From Streptococcus mitis (GTDB taxonomy: Bacteria; Bacillota; Bacilli; Lactobacillales; Streptococcaceae), in assembly GCF_000722705.1 (NCBI RefSeq), contig NZ_JPFW01000001.1, forward strand, positions 80,001 through 144,000: 64,000 nucleotides of DNA, in the 5' to 3' direction. Below are positions 46,767 through 57,597 of this stretch, in pieces. The notes beneath the pieces are model-generated. The model did no database searches. It had not been told where the DNA came from and was given only the letters and a program-made list of their open reading frames with translations. Each line of letters opens with the position of its first letter. Positions within the stretch are counted from its first letter, which is position 1. A program made the translations under genes and the position numbers.

Positions 46767-47306
46767 ATGAAAGCAGAATTACGCAAGCAAGTCTTGCAAG
46801 AAATGAAGGCTATATCTCAAGAGCAAAAACAGTTTATAGACCAAACTTTAACAGAACGACTTTTACACCATCCCTTCTACCAAGAAGCTAAGGTCATTGC
46901 AAGCTACCTCTCTTTTCCTCATGAGTTTCAAACGCAGGAACTGATAGAGCAGGCGCTGAAGGACGGCAAGAAGGTTCTGATACCCAAAACCTATCCCAAG
47001 GGGCGCATGGACTTTGTGGTCTATGATCCACAGCAGTTGGTAAAAACTTCCTTTGGATTACTGGAATCACAGGGAGATTTGGAAGTTGTGGATGCCTCTC
47101 AGATTGATTTGATTCATGTTCCGGGCTTGGCTTTTACGACGGAAGGATATCGGATTGGATACGGTGGAGGTTATTATGACCGCTATCTGAAACATTTTCC
47201 TGGTCATACTTTAAGTACGATCTATCCTTGTCAAGTTCAGCAATTTATGCCTGAAAATCATGATATTCCTGTTCAGGAGGTTTTAATTGATGAAGGAAAT
47301 CTTTGA
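46767..47306 (+). CDS. 5-formyltetrahydrofolate cyclo-ligase
   Basis: 179 aa from ATG 46767 (SD AGAGGAAG; the GTG two codons earlier is within the SD spacing). MTHFS signature GYRIGYGGGYYDRYL (about 130-145) and the ATP-binding region. Converts 5-formyl-THF to 5,10-methenyl-THF. Overlaps the rhomboid gene. Confidence 0.92.
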   Translation: MKAELRKQVLQEMKAISQEQKQFIDQTLTERLLHHPFYQEAKVIASYLSFPHEFQTQELIEQALKDGKKVLIPKTYPKGRMDFVVYDPQQLVKTSFGLLESQGDLEVVDASQIDLIHVPGLAFTTEGYRIGYGGGYYDRYLKHFPGHTLSTIYPCQVQQFMPENHDIPVQEVLIDEGNL

Positions 47307-47967
47307 TAGGCGTTACCCTGTGACGAGTTTTTTCCTCCTAGTGACGGCCTTGGTGTTTCTACTAATGCTGGTGACTACTGGTGGAAACTTTGATAGGGCG
47401 GATACATTATTTCGATTTGGAGCCATGTATGGCCCTGCTATTCGCTTCTTTCCTGAGCAGATTTGGCGTCTCTTCTCTGCCATTTTTGTTCATATTGGGT
47501 GGGAGCATTTCATTGTTAATATGCTTTCGCTTTATTATCTTGGTAGGCAAGTAGAGGAAATTTTTGGGTCCAAGAAGTTTTTCTTTTTCTATCTCTTATC
47601 TGGAATGATGGGCAATCTCTTTGTTTTTGTATTTAGTCCCAAATCCTTAGCAGCAGGAGCCTCGACTTCTCTCTATGGGCTATTTGCTGCGATTATTGTT
47701 CTCCGCTATGCAACTCGCAATCCTTATATTCAACAGCTAGGGCAATCTTATTTGACACTTTTTGTGGTTAACATTATTGGAAGTGTTCTGATTCCAGGAA
47801 TCAGCCTAGCAGGTCATATCGGAGGTGCAGTTGGTGGCGCATTTCTAGCAGTTATCTTTCCAGTTCGAGGAGAAAGACGGATGTATAGCGCTAGTCAGAG
47901 ACTGGTAGCGGTAGTGTTGTTCGTAGGACTTTCAGTTTTGCTTTTCTATAAGGGAATGGGGTTGTGA
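47290..47967 (+). CDS. Rhomboid-family intramembrane serine protease
   Basis: 225 aa with six to seven hydrophobic segments. Catalytic Ser125 lies in GASTSLYG and His176 in LAGHIGGAVGG; the N-terminal transmembrane HxxxN motif is in WEHFIVNML. ATG start with SD CAGGAGG inside the folate gene, so co-translated with it. Substrates unknown. Confidence 0.92.
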   Translation: MKEIFDRRYPVTSFFLLVTALVFLLMLVTTGGNFDRADTLFRFGAMYGPAIRFFPEQIWRLFSAIFVHIGWEHFIVNMLSLYYLGRQVEEIFGSKKFFFFYLLSGMMGNLFVFVFSPKSLAAGASTSLYGLFAAIIVLRYATRNPYIQQLGQSYLTLFVVNIIGSVLIPGISLAGHIGGAVGGAFLAVIFPVRGERRMYSASQRLVAVVLFVGLSVLLFYKGMGL

Positions 47968-47989
47968 AGGTTTATAAGAATAGTTATGT

Positions 47990-48028
47990 AATAAAAAAGA
48001 TAAGGCATTTTTGAACCTTATCTTTTTA
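47990..48028. terminator. Bidirectional terminator between rhomboid gene and galU
   Basis: AAAAAGATAAGG / CCTTATCTTTTT with a 10-nt loop. Confidence 0.9.
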
Positions 48029-48030
48029 TG

Positions 48031-48930
48031 TTATTCTTTTTCAGCCAATTCTTTTCCCAGTTGGATGAGGTAATCCTTCAAATCATCTTTGACTTGTGGG
48101 TGCTTGAGGGCGTAGTCAATAGATGTTTTCATAAAGCCAAACTTATCCCCAACATCGTAACGAGCTCCTGTAAATTCACGGGCGAAAACACGTTGTGTTT
48201 TATTGAGAGTATCGATTGCATCGGTAAGCTGGATTTCATTTCCAGCACCAGGAGCTTGGTTTTCTAGGATTTCAAAAATTTCTGGTGTGAGAAGATAGCG
48301 ACCGATAATTGCCAAATCACTTGGAGCATCTTCGGGAGCTGGTTTTTCAACGAAAGTTTCGACACTATAGAGGCCGTTGATTCCTTCTCCTTGAGGAGCA
48401 ATGACTCCATATGATGAAACGTCTTCATGTGGTACGGGCATGACAGCAATGGTTGATGCGTGTGTTTTTTCGTAATCATTCATCAGTTGTTTTGTCAAAG
48501 GAACGGCATTCTCATCTGTGATGTCCATAAGGTCATCACCCAGCATAACAACGAAAGGTTCATTCCCTACAAAAGCTTTGGCTTGTAGGACAGCGTCTCC
48601 GAGGCCACGAGGATGACTTTGACGAATAAAGTGAAGGCGAATACCAGTTGTTTCGTCTACCAATTTTAGCAAGTCGTGTTTTCCTTTTTCTTTGAGGTTG
48701 TATTCAAGCTCAAAGTTTGAGTCAAAGTGATCCTCAATAGAACGTTTTGACTTACCAGTGACAACGAGGATATCTTCGATGCCTGATTTAAGAGCTTCTT
48801 CTACGATAAACTGGATAGTTGGTTTATCTACAATTGGTAACATTTCTTTAGCAAGAGCCTTGGTTGCTGGTAAAAATCGAGTTCCGAGTCCAGCGGCAGG
48901 GATGACTGCTTTTCTAACTTTTGATGCCAT
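48031..48930 (-). CDS. galU: UTP-glucose-1-phosphate uridylyltransferase
   Basis: 299 aa. Nucleotidyltransferase signature [20 protein letters not shown] at the N-terminus, and [20 protein letters not shown]. Makes UDP-glucose for capsule and glycolipid synthesis. Directly downstream of gpsA (21-nt gap), an operon conserved in pneumococcus. Confidence 0.97.
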   Translation of the reverse strand: MASKVRKAVIPAAGLGTRFLPATKALAKEMLPIVDKPTIQFIVEEALKSGIEDILVVTGKSKRSIEDHFDSNFELEYNLKEKGKHDLLKLVDETTGIRLHFIRQSHPRGLGDAVLQAKAFVGNEPFVVMLGDDLMDITDENAVPLTKQLMNDYEKTHASTIAVMPVPHEDVSSYGVIAPQGEGINGLYSVETFVEKPAPEDAPSDLAIIGRYLLTPEIFEILENQAPGAGNEIQLTDAIDTLNKTQRVFAREFTGARYDVGDKFGFMKTSIDYALKHPQVKDDLKDYLIQLGKELAEKE

Positions 48931-48951
48931 AATAATCCTTTCTATAGAGGG

Positions 48952-49968
48952 TTAAGACCACTCATTTTCTGCTTTAAATTCATTGTTCATGATGTCATAA
49001 ATGGCATCTTTGATATTGGTTCCTTGGTAAATAACTTGGAAAATGGCTTGTGTAATCGGCATATAGACTCCAAGCTCTTGCGCTAGTTCATAGGCTGCTC
49101 GAGTTGTTGAGATTCCTTCAATTACCATGCCCATATTGGCTTCGATATCAGCTAGGGATTCTCCACGACCAAGGGCATCGCCAGCTCTCCAGTTACGAGA
49201 GTGGATGGAGGTTCCAGTTACGATCAAATCTCCCACACCTGATAAGCCACTATAGGTCAATGGACTAGCACCAAGTGCTACCCCTAGGCGGGTAATTTCT
49301 GCCAAACCTCGAGCGATGATGGCTGCTTTAGCATTGTCACCAAATCCCAGACCATGTAAAGCTCCGGCACCGACAGCAATAATATTTTTAAGAGCACCAG
49401 CAGTTTCAACTCCAATAACATCCGTATTGGTATAAAGTCGGAAGTAGTGATTACTAAAGAGCTCCTGAACGTATTGAGCTGTTTGTAAGTCTTTAGAAGC
49501 AGCAGTGATTAAAGTTAGGTCACGCACAATGGTTTCTTCCGCATGACTAGGTCCTGAAACAACGACAATATCACTGCGGAGATGTTCAGGAATTTCTTCT
49601 TCAAGGATGGTTGATAATCGTTTATGGCTATCAGGTTCTAATCCCTTTGATGCGTGCATGATGATAGCCTTATGGTCCAAGGTTTGTGCAACTTGTTGGG
49701 CAACAAGTCGTGTCACTTTTGTTGGGACAACAAACAAAATCGCATCCACATCTTCCAATGCTTCTGCTAAGTCAGTGTAGGCAATAATTTTTTCATCTAG
49801 AGTGACATCTTTAAAGTAGTGTGTATTAGTATGGTGTGTATTAATTTCATTGATTTGTTCGGGAATATTTCCCCAAATACGTACCTCGTGTCCATTGTCA
49901 TTTAAGACTTGTGAAAGGGCAGTTCCCCAAGAACCAGGCCCCAAGACGGCGACGGTTTGTTTTTTCAT
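48952..49968 (-). CDS. gpsA: Glycerol-3-phosphate dehydrogenase [NAD(P)+]
   Basis: 338 aa. N-terminal Rossmann motif [13 protein letters not shown], substrate-binding [20 protein letters not shown] with the catalytic lysine, and [11 protein letters not shown]. Supplies glycerol-3-phosphate for phospholipids. SD GGAGG. First gene of the gpsA-galU unit. Confidence 0.97.
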   Translation of the reverse strand: MKKQTVAVLGPGSWGTALSQVLNDNGHEVRIWGNIPEQINEINTHHTNTHYFKDVTLDEKIIAYTDLAEALEDVDAILFVVPTKVTRLVAQQVAQTLDHKAIIMHASKGLEPDSHKRLSTILEEEIPEHLRSDIVVVSGPSHAEETIVRDLTLITAASKDLQTAQYVQELFSNHYFRLYTNTDVIGVETAGALKNIIAVGAGALHGLGFGDNAKAAIIARGLAEITRLGVALGASPLTYSGLSGVGDLIVTGTSIHSRNWRAGDALGRGESLADIEANMGMVIEGISTTRAAYELAQELGVYMPITQAIFQVIYQGTNIKDAIYDIMNNEFKAENEWS

Positions 49969-50073
49969 GTTTTCCTCCTTGATAGAGTTCTCTCTTTTAT
50001 TTTATCACATTCTAGGGGATTTTGCACTTGCATTGCTGGGTAGCGGTGGCTTTGTTGCTTGAAAAATATACAA

Positions 50074-50115
50074 AAACCGAGCCTAAGTATAAAACTCTTA
50101 GTCTCGGTTTTGATA
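50074..50115. terminator. Bidirectional terminator left of the 81-aa gene
   Basis: AAAACCGAG / CTCGGTTTT, inner arms CTAAG and CTTAG; T-run in both directions. Confidence 0.85.
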
Positions 50116-50136
50116 TTCCTTAAAAAATAGCTAGGT

Positions 50137-50382
50137 TTATTTCAATTGATCTGTAATGTCTTTTGATAGCAACATTCCCAGATGATAAGTTTTATTAATG
50201 TAAGCAATGACATCATTGATATTTTCAGTCGTTTGAATTTTCTCTTTGATGTCAGCCCTAAATGTTTCATCCTTCAAAAGTTGTTCTTGGTAGAGTCTTT
50301 GAAGTCTCTCCTTCTCGTACTTATTGAGCAGAAAAAGGAACACCAAGCTAATTACAACGAGGATATAAGCATATTGGCTCAT
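50137..50382 (-). CDS. Small membrane-anchored protein, 81 aa
   Basis: From MSQYAYILVVISLVFLFLLN (SD GGGAGAT); an upstream in-frame ATG has no SD. One N-terminal membrane helix, then a charged helical region (KYEKERLQRLYQEQLLKDET) and a small acidic tail. Function unknown. Lies in the transcription direction of argS beyond the hairpin repeat array. Confidence 0.75.
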   Translation of the reverse strand: MSQYAYILVVISLVFLFLLNKYEKERLQRLYQEQLLKDETFRADIKEKIQTTENINDVIAYINKTYHLGMLLSKDITDQLK

Positions 50383-50558
50383 AAGATATCTCCCTGTATG
50401 ATAAAGAAGTAGTAGTGAGTAGATTGAATTAGTCAATTCAAAGTAGAATAACAAGTTAGCAAAACTTGATAAGATTTTTGATAGTTCTCTAAACCAAAAC
50501 CTGTATAGGCTTTAGTGTAAGTTACTTAGATTTCTTTGCATTCAAGTAATTTAAAAAA

Positions 50559-50884
50559 TTACGACATGAACCAAACCAAATTGATATTATTTGGTTTGGT
50601 GAGTTAGTGAAGCGTTTAGACAATTCGTATTGGTTACGACGTAAAGAAACATAAATCGATAATATTTATGTTTCTTTACTAGTGAGGCAGTTAGCTAGTC
50701 CGCATATAAGCGGCTAGCGTCTAACAATTAGGAACTTTAGTTCCAATAACTTGAAGATTACGACGTTTTAGGACATAAATCGATCATATTTATGTCCTAA
50801 AACTAGTGAAGCGTTTAGGCAATTCGCCATATAGCGATTGCCGTCAAGAGACTAGGAACTTTAGTTCCAGTCTCTTGTAACGAT
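50559..50884. repeat. Tandem ~124-bp hairpin repeat units (three copies) next to argS
   Basis: Units begin TTACGAC at 50559, 50634 and 50758. Units 2 and 3 are 124 bp each; unit 1 is a 75-bp short form. Each has a long perfect stem with a 7-nt loop: 12 bp in unit 1 (50570-50581/50589-50600) and 15 bp in units 2 (50642-50656/50664-50678) and 3 (50766-50780/50788-50802). Next is a conserved CTAGTGARGC box. Units 2 and 3 then have a second stem with one bulged T (GCTAG-T-CCGC/GCGGCTAGC; GCAAT-T-CGC/GCGATTGC) and a third hairpin GGAACT-TT-AGTTCC. Stem sequences differ between units but pairing is kept. No ORF, no T-tail, not BOX-like. Abuts the argS stop. Confidence 0.85.
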
Positions 50885-52576
50885 TTACATCTTCTCTGGC
50901 GCTTCTACTCCAAGCAAACGAAGGGCTTCTTTGAGAACGACTGCAGTTGCGTAGCTGAGAGCTAGACGGCTGTCGCGTTCTGGGCTTTCATCCAAGATAC
51001 GGGTATGTGCATAATATTTGTTGAATGCTTGAGCTAAGCTGATTGCAAATTTAGCAATGATAGAAGGTTCAAAGTTATCCGCCGCACGATTGATAATACG
51101 CGGGAAGTCTTGGATGAGCTTAATGATTTCCCAGCTTTCAGCATCATTCAAGCTATAGTTGCCAGCTGTTTCAGGTTTGAAATCCGCTTTACGCAAGATA
51201 GATTGGATACGAGCGTAGGCGTATTGAACGTAAGGTCCAGTTTCACCCTCGAAGGATACCATGGCCTCTAGGTCAAAGTCATATCCGTTTGTACGGTCGG
51301 TCTTGAGGTCATAGAACTTAATGGCTCCTACCCCGACAGCATGGGCTACCTGATCTTTATTTTCTAGTTCAGGATTTTTAGCTTCGATTTGGGCCTTGGC
51401 ACGGCTAACAGCCTCTGCAATAGTAGGCTCTAGCAAGATGACATTCCCTTTACGAGTAGAGAGTTTTTTCCCTTCCTTTGTAACCAAACCACAAGGAACG
51501 TGAGTAATGTCGTCACTCCAGTCGTAGCCCATCTCTTTCAAGACAGCTTTGAGCTGCTTAAAGTGGGCAGATTGCTCTTGACCAACGACGTAGATAGATT
51601 TAGCAAATTGGTATTCGTTTTTACGGTAAAGGGCTGCAGCCAAGTCACGTGTGATATAGAGAGTTGCACCATCAGATTTCTTGATAAGGGCTGGATGTTC
51701 GATTCCATATTTCTCAAGATTCACAACTTGGGCACCTTCTGACTCAACAAGAAGGCCTTTTTCAGAAAGAATGTCTACAACTGCATCCATCTTATCGTTG
51801 TAGAAGGCTTCTCCGTTATAGCTGTCAAAGTCAACCTTCAATTCATGGTAAAGGCGGTTAAATTCCACTAAACTTTCATCACGGAACCATTGCCAAAGTG
51901 CAAGAGCTTCCTCATCTCCATTTTCCAGTTTACGGAACCATTCGCGTGCTTCTTCATCCAAGCTAGGGTCATTTTCAGCCTCAGCATTGATGCGGACGTA
52001 GAGTTTAAGAAGTTCATCAATTGGATGAGCTTTTACAGCTTCTTCGTCGCCCCATTTTTTGTAGGCGACAATCAGCATCCCAAACTGTTTACCCCAGTCT
52101 CCCAAATGGTTGACCTTGATCGTTTGATAACCGATTTTTTTGAAAATATGTGACAAGCTATCCCCGATAACAGTTGAGCGCAGGTGACCGATAGAAAATG
52201 GTTTAGCGATATTGGGACTAGACATGTCGATCACAACATTTTCTTGTTTACCAATGTTTTGGTCAGCATAGTGTTCTTTTTCAGTGATAACAGCTTGCAA
52301 TACTTGAGTAGAAATAGCAGATTTATCAAGGAAAAAGTTGACGTAAGGTCCTGTTGCGACAACCTTTTCAAAGGCTTGGCTGTTAATCTTTTCAGCCAGT
52401 TCAGCAGCAATCATTTGTGGCGCTTTACGTTCGACTTTTGCAAGAGAAAAAGCAGGGAAAGCGATGTCTCCCATTTCTGAGTTTTTAGGGGTTTCCAGTA
52501 AATTTAAAATAGCCTCTTGGTCCAGGCTATCAATAACGCTAGCCAACTCGCTAGCAATCAATTCTTTTGTATTCAT
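50885..52576 (-). CDS. argS: Arginyl-tRNA synthetase
   Basis: Class I synthetase (563 aa). N-terminal Add1 domain, the HIGH-type motif as [23 protein letters not shown]-like [10 protein letters not shown], and the C-terminal DALR anticodon-binding domain. Divergent from argR. The 3' end runs directly into the hairpin repeat array. Confidence 0.97.
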   Translation of the reverse strand: MNTKELIASELASVIDSLDQEAILNLLETPKNSEMGDIAFPAFSLAKVERKAPQMIAAELAEKINSQAFEKVVATGPYVNFFLDKSAISTQVLQAVITEKEHYADQNIGKQENVVIDMSSPNIAKPFSIGHLRSTVIGDSLSHIFKKIGYQTIKVNHLGDWGKQFGMLIVAYKKWGDEEAVKAHPIDELLKLYVRINAEAENDPSLDEEAREWFRKLENGDEEALALWQWFRDESLVEFNRLYHELKVDFDSYNGEAFYNDKMDAVVDILSEKGLLVESEGAQVVNLEKYGIEHPALIKKSDGATLYITRDLAAALYRKNEYQFAKSIYVVGQEQSAHFKQLKAVLKEMGYDWSDDITHVPCGLVTKEGKKLSTRKGNVILLEPTIAEAVSRAKAQIEAKNPELENKDQVAHAVGVGAIKFYDLKTDRTNGYDFDLEAMVSFEGETGPYVQYAYARIQSILRKADFKPETAGNYSLNDAESWEIIKLIQDFPRIINRAADNFEPSIIAKFAISLAQAFNKYYAHTRILDESPERDSRLALSYATAVVLKEALRLLGVEAPEKM

Positions 52577-52640
52577 TAAGAGCTCCTTTTTGGACTTTTC
52601 TACTATTTTATCACAATTTTAAAGAAAGAAGAAAAAATTT

Positions 52641-52668
52641 TTGAAATCTCCTATTTTTTTGGTATAAT
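52641..52668 (+). promoter_or_regulatory. argR promoter
   Basis: TTGAAA (52641-52646), 16 bp, TATAAT (52663-52668). Downstream TTATAAATATTCACA (52685-52699) resembles half-sites of ArgR boxes and could allow autoregulation. Confidence 0.7.
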
Positions 52669-52711
52669 ATAGTTATAAAATTAGTTATAAATATTCACAT
52701 AAGAGGATTTT

Positions 52712-53158
52712 ATGAGAAAAAGAGATCGTCATCAGTTAATAAAAAAAATGATTACTGAGGAGAAATTAAGTACACAAAAAGAAATTCAAGATCGGTTGGA
52801 GGCGCACAATGTCTTTGTGACGCAGACAACCCTGTCTCGTGATTTGCGCGAAATCGTCTTGACCAAGGTCAAGAAAAATGATATGGTGTATTATGTACTA
52901 GCAAATGAGACAGAAAAGATTGATTTGGTGGAATTTTTGTCTCATCATTTAGAAGGTGTTGCAAGAGCAGAGTTTACCTTGGTGCTTCATACCAAATTGG
53001 GAGAAGCCTCTGTTTTGGCAAATATTGTAGATGCAAACAAGGATGAATGGATTTTAGGAACAGTTGCTGGTGCCAATACCTTATTGGTCATTTGTCGAGA
53101 CCAGCACGTTGCCAAACTCATGGAAGATCGTTTGCTAGATTTGATGAAAGATAAGTAA
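52712..53158 (+). CDS. argR: Arginine repressor, ArgR/AhrC family
   Basis: 148 aa. Winged-helix DNA-binding domain (about 1-70; [20 protein letters not shown], then LSRDLREI) and C-terminal oligomerisation/arginine-binding domain ([15 protein letters not shown]). Next to argS, as in pneumococcus. SD AGAGGA. Confidence 0.95.
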   Translation: MRKRDRHQLIKKMITEEKLSTQKEIQDRLEAHNVFVTQTTLSRDLREIVLTKVKKNDMVYYVLANETEKIDLVEFLSHHLEGVARAEFTLVLHTKLGEASVLANIVDANKDEWILGTVAGANTLLVICRDQHVAKLMEDRLLDLMKDK

Positions 53159-53208
53159 GGTCTTGGGAGTTGCTCTCAAGACTTATTTTTGACAAGGAGA
53201 GACGGAAA

Positions 53209-55743
53209 ATGGCGACAGAAAAGCTATCACCTGGCATGCAACAGTATGTGGATATAAAAAAGCAATATCCAGATGCTTTTTTGCTCTTTCGGATGGGTGA
53301 TTTTTATGAATTATTTTATGAGGATGCGGTCAATGCTGCGCAGATTCTGGAAATTTCCTTAACGAGTCGCAACAAGAATGCGGACAATCCGATTCCTATG
53401 GCGGGGGTTCCCTATCATTCTGTCCAGCAGTATATCGATGTCTTGATTGAGCAGGGCTATAAGGTAGCCATTGCAGAGCAGACGGAAGATCCTAAACAAG
53501 CGGTTGGGGTTGTTAAACGAGAGGTTGTTCAGGTTATTACACCCGGGACAGTAGTCGATAGCACTAAGCCGGACAGCCAGAATAATTTCTTGGTTGCTAT
53601 AGACCGTGATGGCAGTCAGTTTGGCCTCGCTTATATGGATCTGGTGACTGGTGACTTTTATGTGACAGGTCTTTTGGATTTCACGCTGGTTTGTGGGGAA
53701 ATTCGTAACCTCAAGGCTCGAGAAGTAGTGCTGGGCTATGATTTGTCTGAGGAAGAGGAACAAATCCTTAGTCGTCAGATGAATTTAGTACTTTCCTATG
53801 AGAAAGAAGGCTTTGAGGACCTTCATTTACTGGATTCACGATTGGCAGCGGTGGAGCAAGCAGCATCTAGTAAGCTGCTTCAATATGTCCATCGAACTCA
53901 GATGAGGGAATTGAACCACCTCAAGCCTGTTATCCGCTATGAAATCAAGGATTTCTTGCAGATGGATTATGCGACCAAGGCTAGTCTGGATTTGGTTGAG
54001 AATGCCCGTTCAGGCAAGAAGCAAGGCAGTCTTTTCTGGCTTTTGGATGAAACCAAAACGGCTATGGGGCTGCGCCTCTTGCGTTCTTGGATTCATCGTC
54101 CCTTGATTGATAAGGAGCGAATCGTCCAGCGTCAAGAGGTGGTGCAGGTCTTTCTCGACCATTTCTTTGAGCGTAGTGATTTGACAGACAGTCTCAAGGG
54201 TGTTTATGATATTGAGCGCTTGGCTAGTCGGGTTTCTTTTGGTAAAACCAATCCCAAGGATCTCTTGCAATTGGCGACCACCTTATCCAGCGTGCCACGG
54301 ATTCGTGCGATTTTAGAAGGGATGGAGCAACCTGTTCTGGCTTATCTTATCGAACAATTGGATGGAATCCCTGAGTTGGAGAGTTTGATTAGTGCGGCCA
54401 TTGCTCCTGAAGCTCCTCATGTGATTACAGATGGGGGTATTATCCGGACGGGGTTTGATGAGACTTTGGATAAATACCGCCGAGTGCTCAGAGAAGGGAC
54501 TAGCTGGATTGCTGAGATTGAGGCTAAGGAGCGAGAAAACTCTGGTATCAGCACGCTCAAGATCGACTACAATAAAAAGGATGGCTATTATTTCCATGTG
54601 ACCAATTCACAATTGGGGAATGTGCCAGCCCACTTTTTCCGCAAGGCGACGCTGAAAAACTCAGAACGTTTTGGAACCGAAGAATTAGCCCGTATCGAGG
54701 GCGATATGTTGGAAGCGCGTGAAAAGTCCGCCAACCTAGAGTATGAAATCTTTATGCGTATTCGTGAAGAGGTCGGCAAGTACATCCAGCGTTTGCAGGC
54801 TCTAGCTCAAGGAATTGCGACGGTTGATGTCTTGCAAAGTCTAGCAGTTGTAGCTGAAACTCAGCATTTGATTCGACCTGAGTTTGGCGACGATTCACAA
54901 ATTGATATCCAAAAAGGGCGCCATGCTGTCGTTGAAAAAGTCATGGGGGCTCAGACCTATATTCCAAATACGATTCAGATGGCAGAAGATATTAGTATTC
55001 AACTGATTACAGGGCCAAACATGAGTGGGAAGTCAACCTACATGCGTCAGTTAGCCATGACGGCGGTTATGGCTCAGTTGGGTTCTTATGTGCCAGCAGA
55101 AAGTGCCCATTTGCCAATTTTTGATGCAATCTTTACCCGCATCGGAGCAGCAGATGACTTGGTTTCAGGTCAATCAACCTTCATGGTGGAGATGATGGAA
55201 GCCAACAATGCCATTTCGCATGCGACTAAGAATTCTTTGATTCTCTTTGATGAGTTAGGTCGGGGAACTGCTACTTATGATGGGATGGCTCTTGCCCAGT
55301 CCATCATCGAATACATCCATGAGCACATCGGAGCCAAGACCCTCTTTGCCACCCACTACCATGAGTTGACTAGTTTGGAGTCTAGTTTACAACACTTGGT
55401 CAATGTCCACGTGGCAACCTTAGAGCAGGATGGGCAGGTCACCTTCCTTCATAAAATTGAACCAGGACCTGCTGATAAATCCTACGGTATTCATGTTGCC
55501 AAGATTGCTGGTTTGCCAGCAGAGCTTTTAGCAAGGGCGGATAAGATTTTGACTCAGTTAGAGAGTCAGGGTACAGAAAATCCTGCTCCCATGAGACAAA
55601 CGAGTGCTGTCACTGAACAGATTTCACTCTTTGATACGCCAGAAGAAAATCCTATCCTAGCAGAATTAGCTAAACTAGATATATACAACATGACACCTAT
55701 GCAGGCTATGAATGTCTTGGTCGAGTTAAAACAAAAATTATAA
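53209..55743 (+). CDS. hexA: DNA mismatch repair protein MutS (HexA)
   Basis: 844 aa from [18 protein letters not shown] (SD AAGGAGA); the longer frame from 53170 has no SD. Mismatch-recognition domain with [10 protein letters not shown] (the F-x-E motif), connector, core, and the ATPase domain with Walker [16 protein letters not shown] and Walker [17 protein letters not shown]; the C-terminal HTH/dimer region follows. Length equals pneumococcal HexA as I recall. A modified promoter for patA lies just after it. Confidence 0.97.
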   Translation: MATEKLSPGMQQYVDIKKQYPDAFLLFRMGDFYELFYEDAVNAAQILEISLTSRNKNADNPIPMAGVPYHSVQQYIDVLIEQGYKVAIAEQTEDPKQAVGVVKREVVQVITPGTVVDSTKPDSQNNFLVAIDRDGSQFGLAYMDLVTGDFYVTGLLDFTLVCGEIRNLKAREVVLGYDLSEEEEQILSRQMNLVLSYEKEGFEDLHLLDSRLAAVEQAASSKLLQYVHRTQMRELNHLKPVIRYEIKDFLQMDYATKASLDLVENARSGKKQGSLFWLLDETKTAMGLRLLRSWIHRPLIDKERIVQRQEVVQVFLDHFFERSDLTDSLKGVYDIERLASRVSFGKTNPKDLLQLATTLSSVPRIRAILEGMEQPVLAYLIEQLDGIPELESLISAAIAPEAPHVITDGGIIRTGFDETLDKYRRVLREGTSWIAEIEAKERENSGISTLKIDYNKKDGYYFHVTNSQLGNVPAHFFRKATLKNSERFGTEELARIEGDMLEAREKSANLEYEIFMRIREEVGKYIQRLQALAQGIATVDVLQSLAVVAETQHLIRPEFGDDSQIDIQKGRHAVVEKVMGAQTYIPNTIQMAEDISIQLITGPNMSGKSTYMRQLAMTAVMAQLGSYVPAESAHLPIFDAIFTRIGAADDLVSGQSTFMVEMMEANNAISHATKNSLILFDELGRGTATYDGMALAQSIIEYIHEHIGAKTLFATHYHELTSLESSLQHLVNVHVATLEQDGQVTFLHKIEPGPADKSYGIHVAKIAGLPAELLARADKILTQLESQGTENPAPMRQTSAVTEQISLFDTPEENPILAELAKLDIYNMTPMQAMNVLVELKQKL

Positions 55744-55787
55744 AGCCAAGAATGACTAGTTATTCTAGCTGTATCAAGGAGACTTCT

Positions 55788-55816
55788 TTGACAAGTTCTC
55801 ACTTTTTTGCTAGAAT
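55788..55816 (+). promoter_or_regulatory. patA promoter
   Basis: TTGACA (55788-55793), 17 bp, TAGAAT (55811-55816) preceded by TGC: a near-consensus strong promoter. Confidence 0.85.
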
Positions 55817-55836
55817 AACATCACACAAACAGAATG

Positions 55837-55880
55837 AAAAGGAGCTGACGCATTGTCGCTCCCTTTTGTCTATTTTTTAA
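55837..55880 (+). terminator. patA leader attenuator
   Basis: AAAAGGAG and CTCCCTTTT arms with inner TGAC / GTCG around GCATT, followed by GTCTATTTTTT, 15 bp before the patA SD. In pneumococcus a transcriptional attenuator controls patAB, and its disruption raises fluoroquinolone efflux; this hairpin is in the equivalent place. Confidence 0.8.
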
Positions 55881-55889
55881 GGAGAAAAT

Positions 55890-57596
55890 ATGCTGATTCA
55901 GAAAATCAAAACCTACAAGTGGCAGGCTATGGCCTCGCTTCTGATGACGAGCTTGATGGTTGCTAGTTCACTTCTGCAACCGCGTTATCTGCAGGAAGTG
56001 TTAGATGCCTTACTTGCTGGGAAATATGAAGCAATTTATAGTATCGGGGCTTGGTTGATCGGTGTGGCCTTGGTCGGCCTGGTTGCTGGTGGGCTCAATG
56101 TTATCCTTGCAGCCTATATTGCTCAAGGAGTTTCATCCGACCTTCGGGAGGATGCCTTCCGTAAAATTCAAACCTTTTCTTATGCCAATATTGAACAATT
56201 TAATGCGGGAAATCTAGTCGTTCGCATGACAAATGATATCAATCAGATTCAGAACGTCGTCATGATGACCTTCCAAATTCTTTTCAGACTCCCTCTCTTG
56301 TTCATCGGTTCCTTTATCCTTGCGGTTCAAACTTTGCCCTCTCTGTGGTGGGTGATTGTTCTCATGGTGGTCTTGATTTTTGGTTTGACTGCTATCATGA
56401 TGGGAATGATGGGGCCACGATTTGCCAAGTTTCAAACCCTGCTTGAGCGTATCAATGCTATCGCCAAGGAAAATCTGCGCGGTGTTCGTGTGGTCAAGTC
56501 CTTTGTCCAAGAAAAAGAGCAGTTTGCTAAGTTTACAGAAGTTTCAGACGAGCTTCTTGGTCAAAATCTTTACATTGGTTATGCCTTTTCAGTAGTGGAA
56601 CCTTTCATGATGTTGGTCGGTTATGGGGCGGTTTTCCTCTCTATTTGGTTGGTTGCTGAGATGGTTCAGTCGGATCCTTCTGTTGTGGGTTCCATTGCTT
56701 CCTTTGTCAATTACCTGAGCCAGATTATCTTTACTATTGTTATGGTTGGATTTTTGGGAAATTCTGTCAGCCGTGCCATGATTTCCATGCGTCGTATTCG
56801 AGAAATTCTTGACGCAGAGCCAGCCATGACCTTCAAGGATGTCCCAGATGAAGAGTTGGTTGGAAGTCTTAGCTTTGAAAATGTAACCTTTACCTATCCA
56901 ATGGATAAGGAACCGATGCTGAAAGATGTGAGCTTTACCATCGAGCCTGGTCAAATGGTTGGTGTAGTTGGAGCGACTGGTGCAGGAAAATCAACCTTGG
57001 CTCAATTGATTCCACGTCTCTTTGATCCGCAGGAAGGGGCTATCAAAATCGGAGGCAAGGATATTCGAGAAGTGAGTGAAGGAACCCTGCGTAAAACTGT
57101 TTCTATCGTTCTCCAACGTGCCATTCTCTTTAGTGGAACGATTGCAGATAACTTGAGACAGGGTAAGGGAGATGCCACTCTATTTGAAATGGAGCGCGCA
57201 GCCAATATTGCTCAGGCTAGCGAATTCATTCATCGTATGGAGAAAACCTTTGAAAGTCCAGTTGAGGAACGGGGAACCAACTTCTCAGGTGGGCAAAAGC
57301 AAAGGATGTCGATTGCGCGTGGGATTGTCAGCAATCCACGTATTCTGATTTTTGATGATTCGACCTCGGCCTTGGATGCTAAGTCAGAGCGCCTAGTGCA
57401 AGAAGCCTTGAATAAGGACTTGAAGGGAACAACAACCATTATCATCGCGCAAAAGATTAGCTCGGTTGTTCATGCAGACAAGATCTTGGTTCTAGATCAG
57501 GGACGATTGATTGGTCAAGGCACGCATACAGACTTGGTTGCCAACAATGCCGTTTACCGTGAAATCTACGAAACACAGAAAGGAAAGGAGGAGTGA
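55890..57596 (+). CDS. patA: ABC multidrug exporter half PatA
   Basis: 568 aa: six transmembrane segments (about 1-310) and an ATPase domain. Walker A GATGAGKST, signature FSGGQKQRM. The Walker B end reads LIFDDSTSALD, with Asp where the catalytic Glu is usual, so this half carries the degenerate site of a heterodimeric exporter. Pairs with PatB, 1 nt downstream. Pneumococcal PatAB exports fluoroquinolones and dyes. Confidence 0.93.
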   Translation: MLIQKIKTYKWQAMASLLMTSLMVASSLLQPRYLQEVLDALLAGKYEAIYSIGAWLIGVALVGLVAGGLNVILAAYIAQGVSSDLREDAFRKIQTFSYANIEQFNAGNLVVRMTNDINQIQNVVMMTFQILFRLPLLFIGSFILAVQTLPSLWWVIVLMVVLIFGLTAIMMGMMGPRFAKFQTLLERINAIAKENLRGVRVVKSFVQEKEQFAKFTEVSDELLGQNLYIGYAFSVVEPFMMLVGYGAVFLSIWLVAEMVQSDPSVVGSIASFVNYLSQIIFTIVMVGFLGNSVSRAMISMRRIREILDAEPAMTFKDVPDEELVGSLSFENVTFTYPMDKEPMLKDVSFTIEPGQMVGVVGATGAGKSTLAQLIPRLFDPQEGAIKIGGKDIREVSEGTLRKTVSIVLQRAILFSGTIADNLRQGKGDATLFEMERAANIAQASEFIHRMEKTFESPVEERGTNFSGGQKQRMSIARGIVSNPRILIFDDSTSALDAKSERLVQEALNKDLKGTTTIIIAQKISSVVHADKILVLDQGRLIGQGTHTDLVANNAVYREIYETQKGKEE

Positions 57597-57597
57597 C

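Noticed and set aside
50559-50884. CRISPR array
   Set aside because: The repeats are hairpin-rich 124-bp units without unique spacers, and no cas genes are present.
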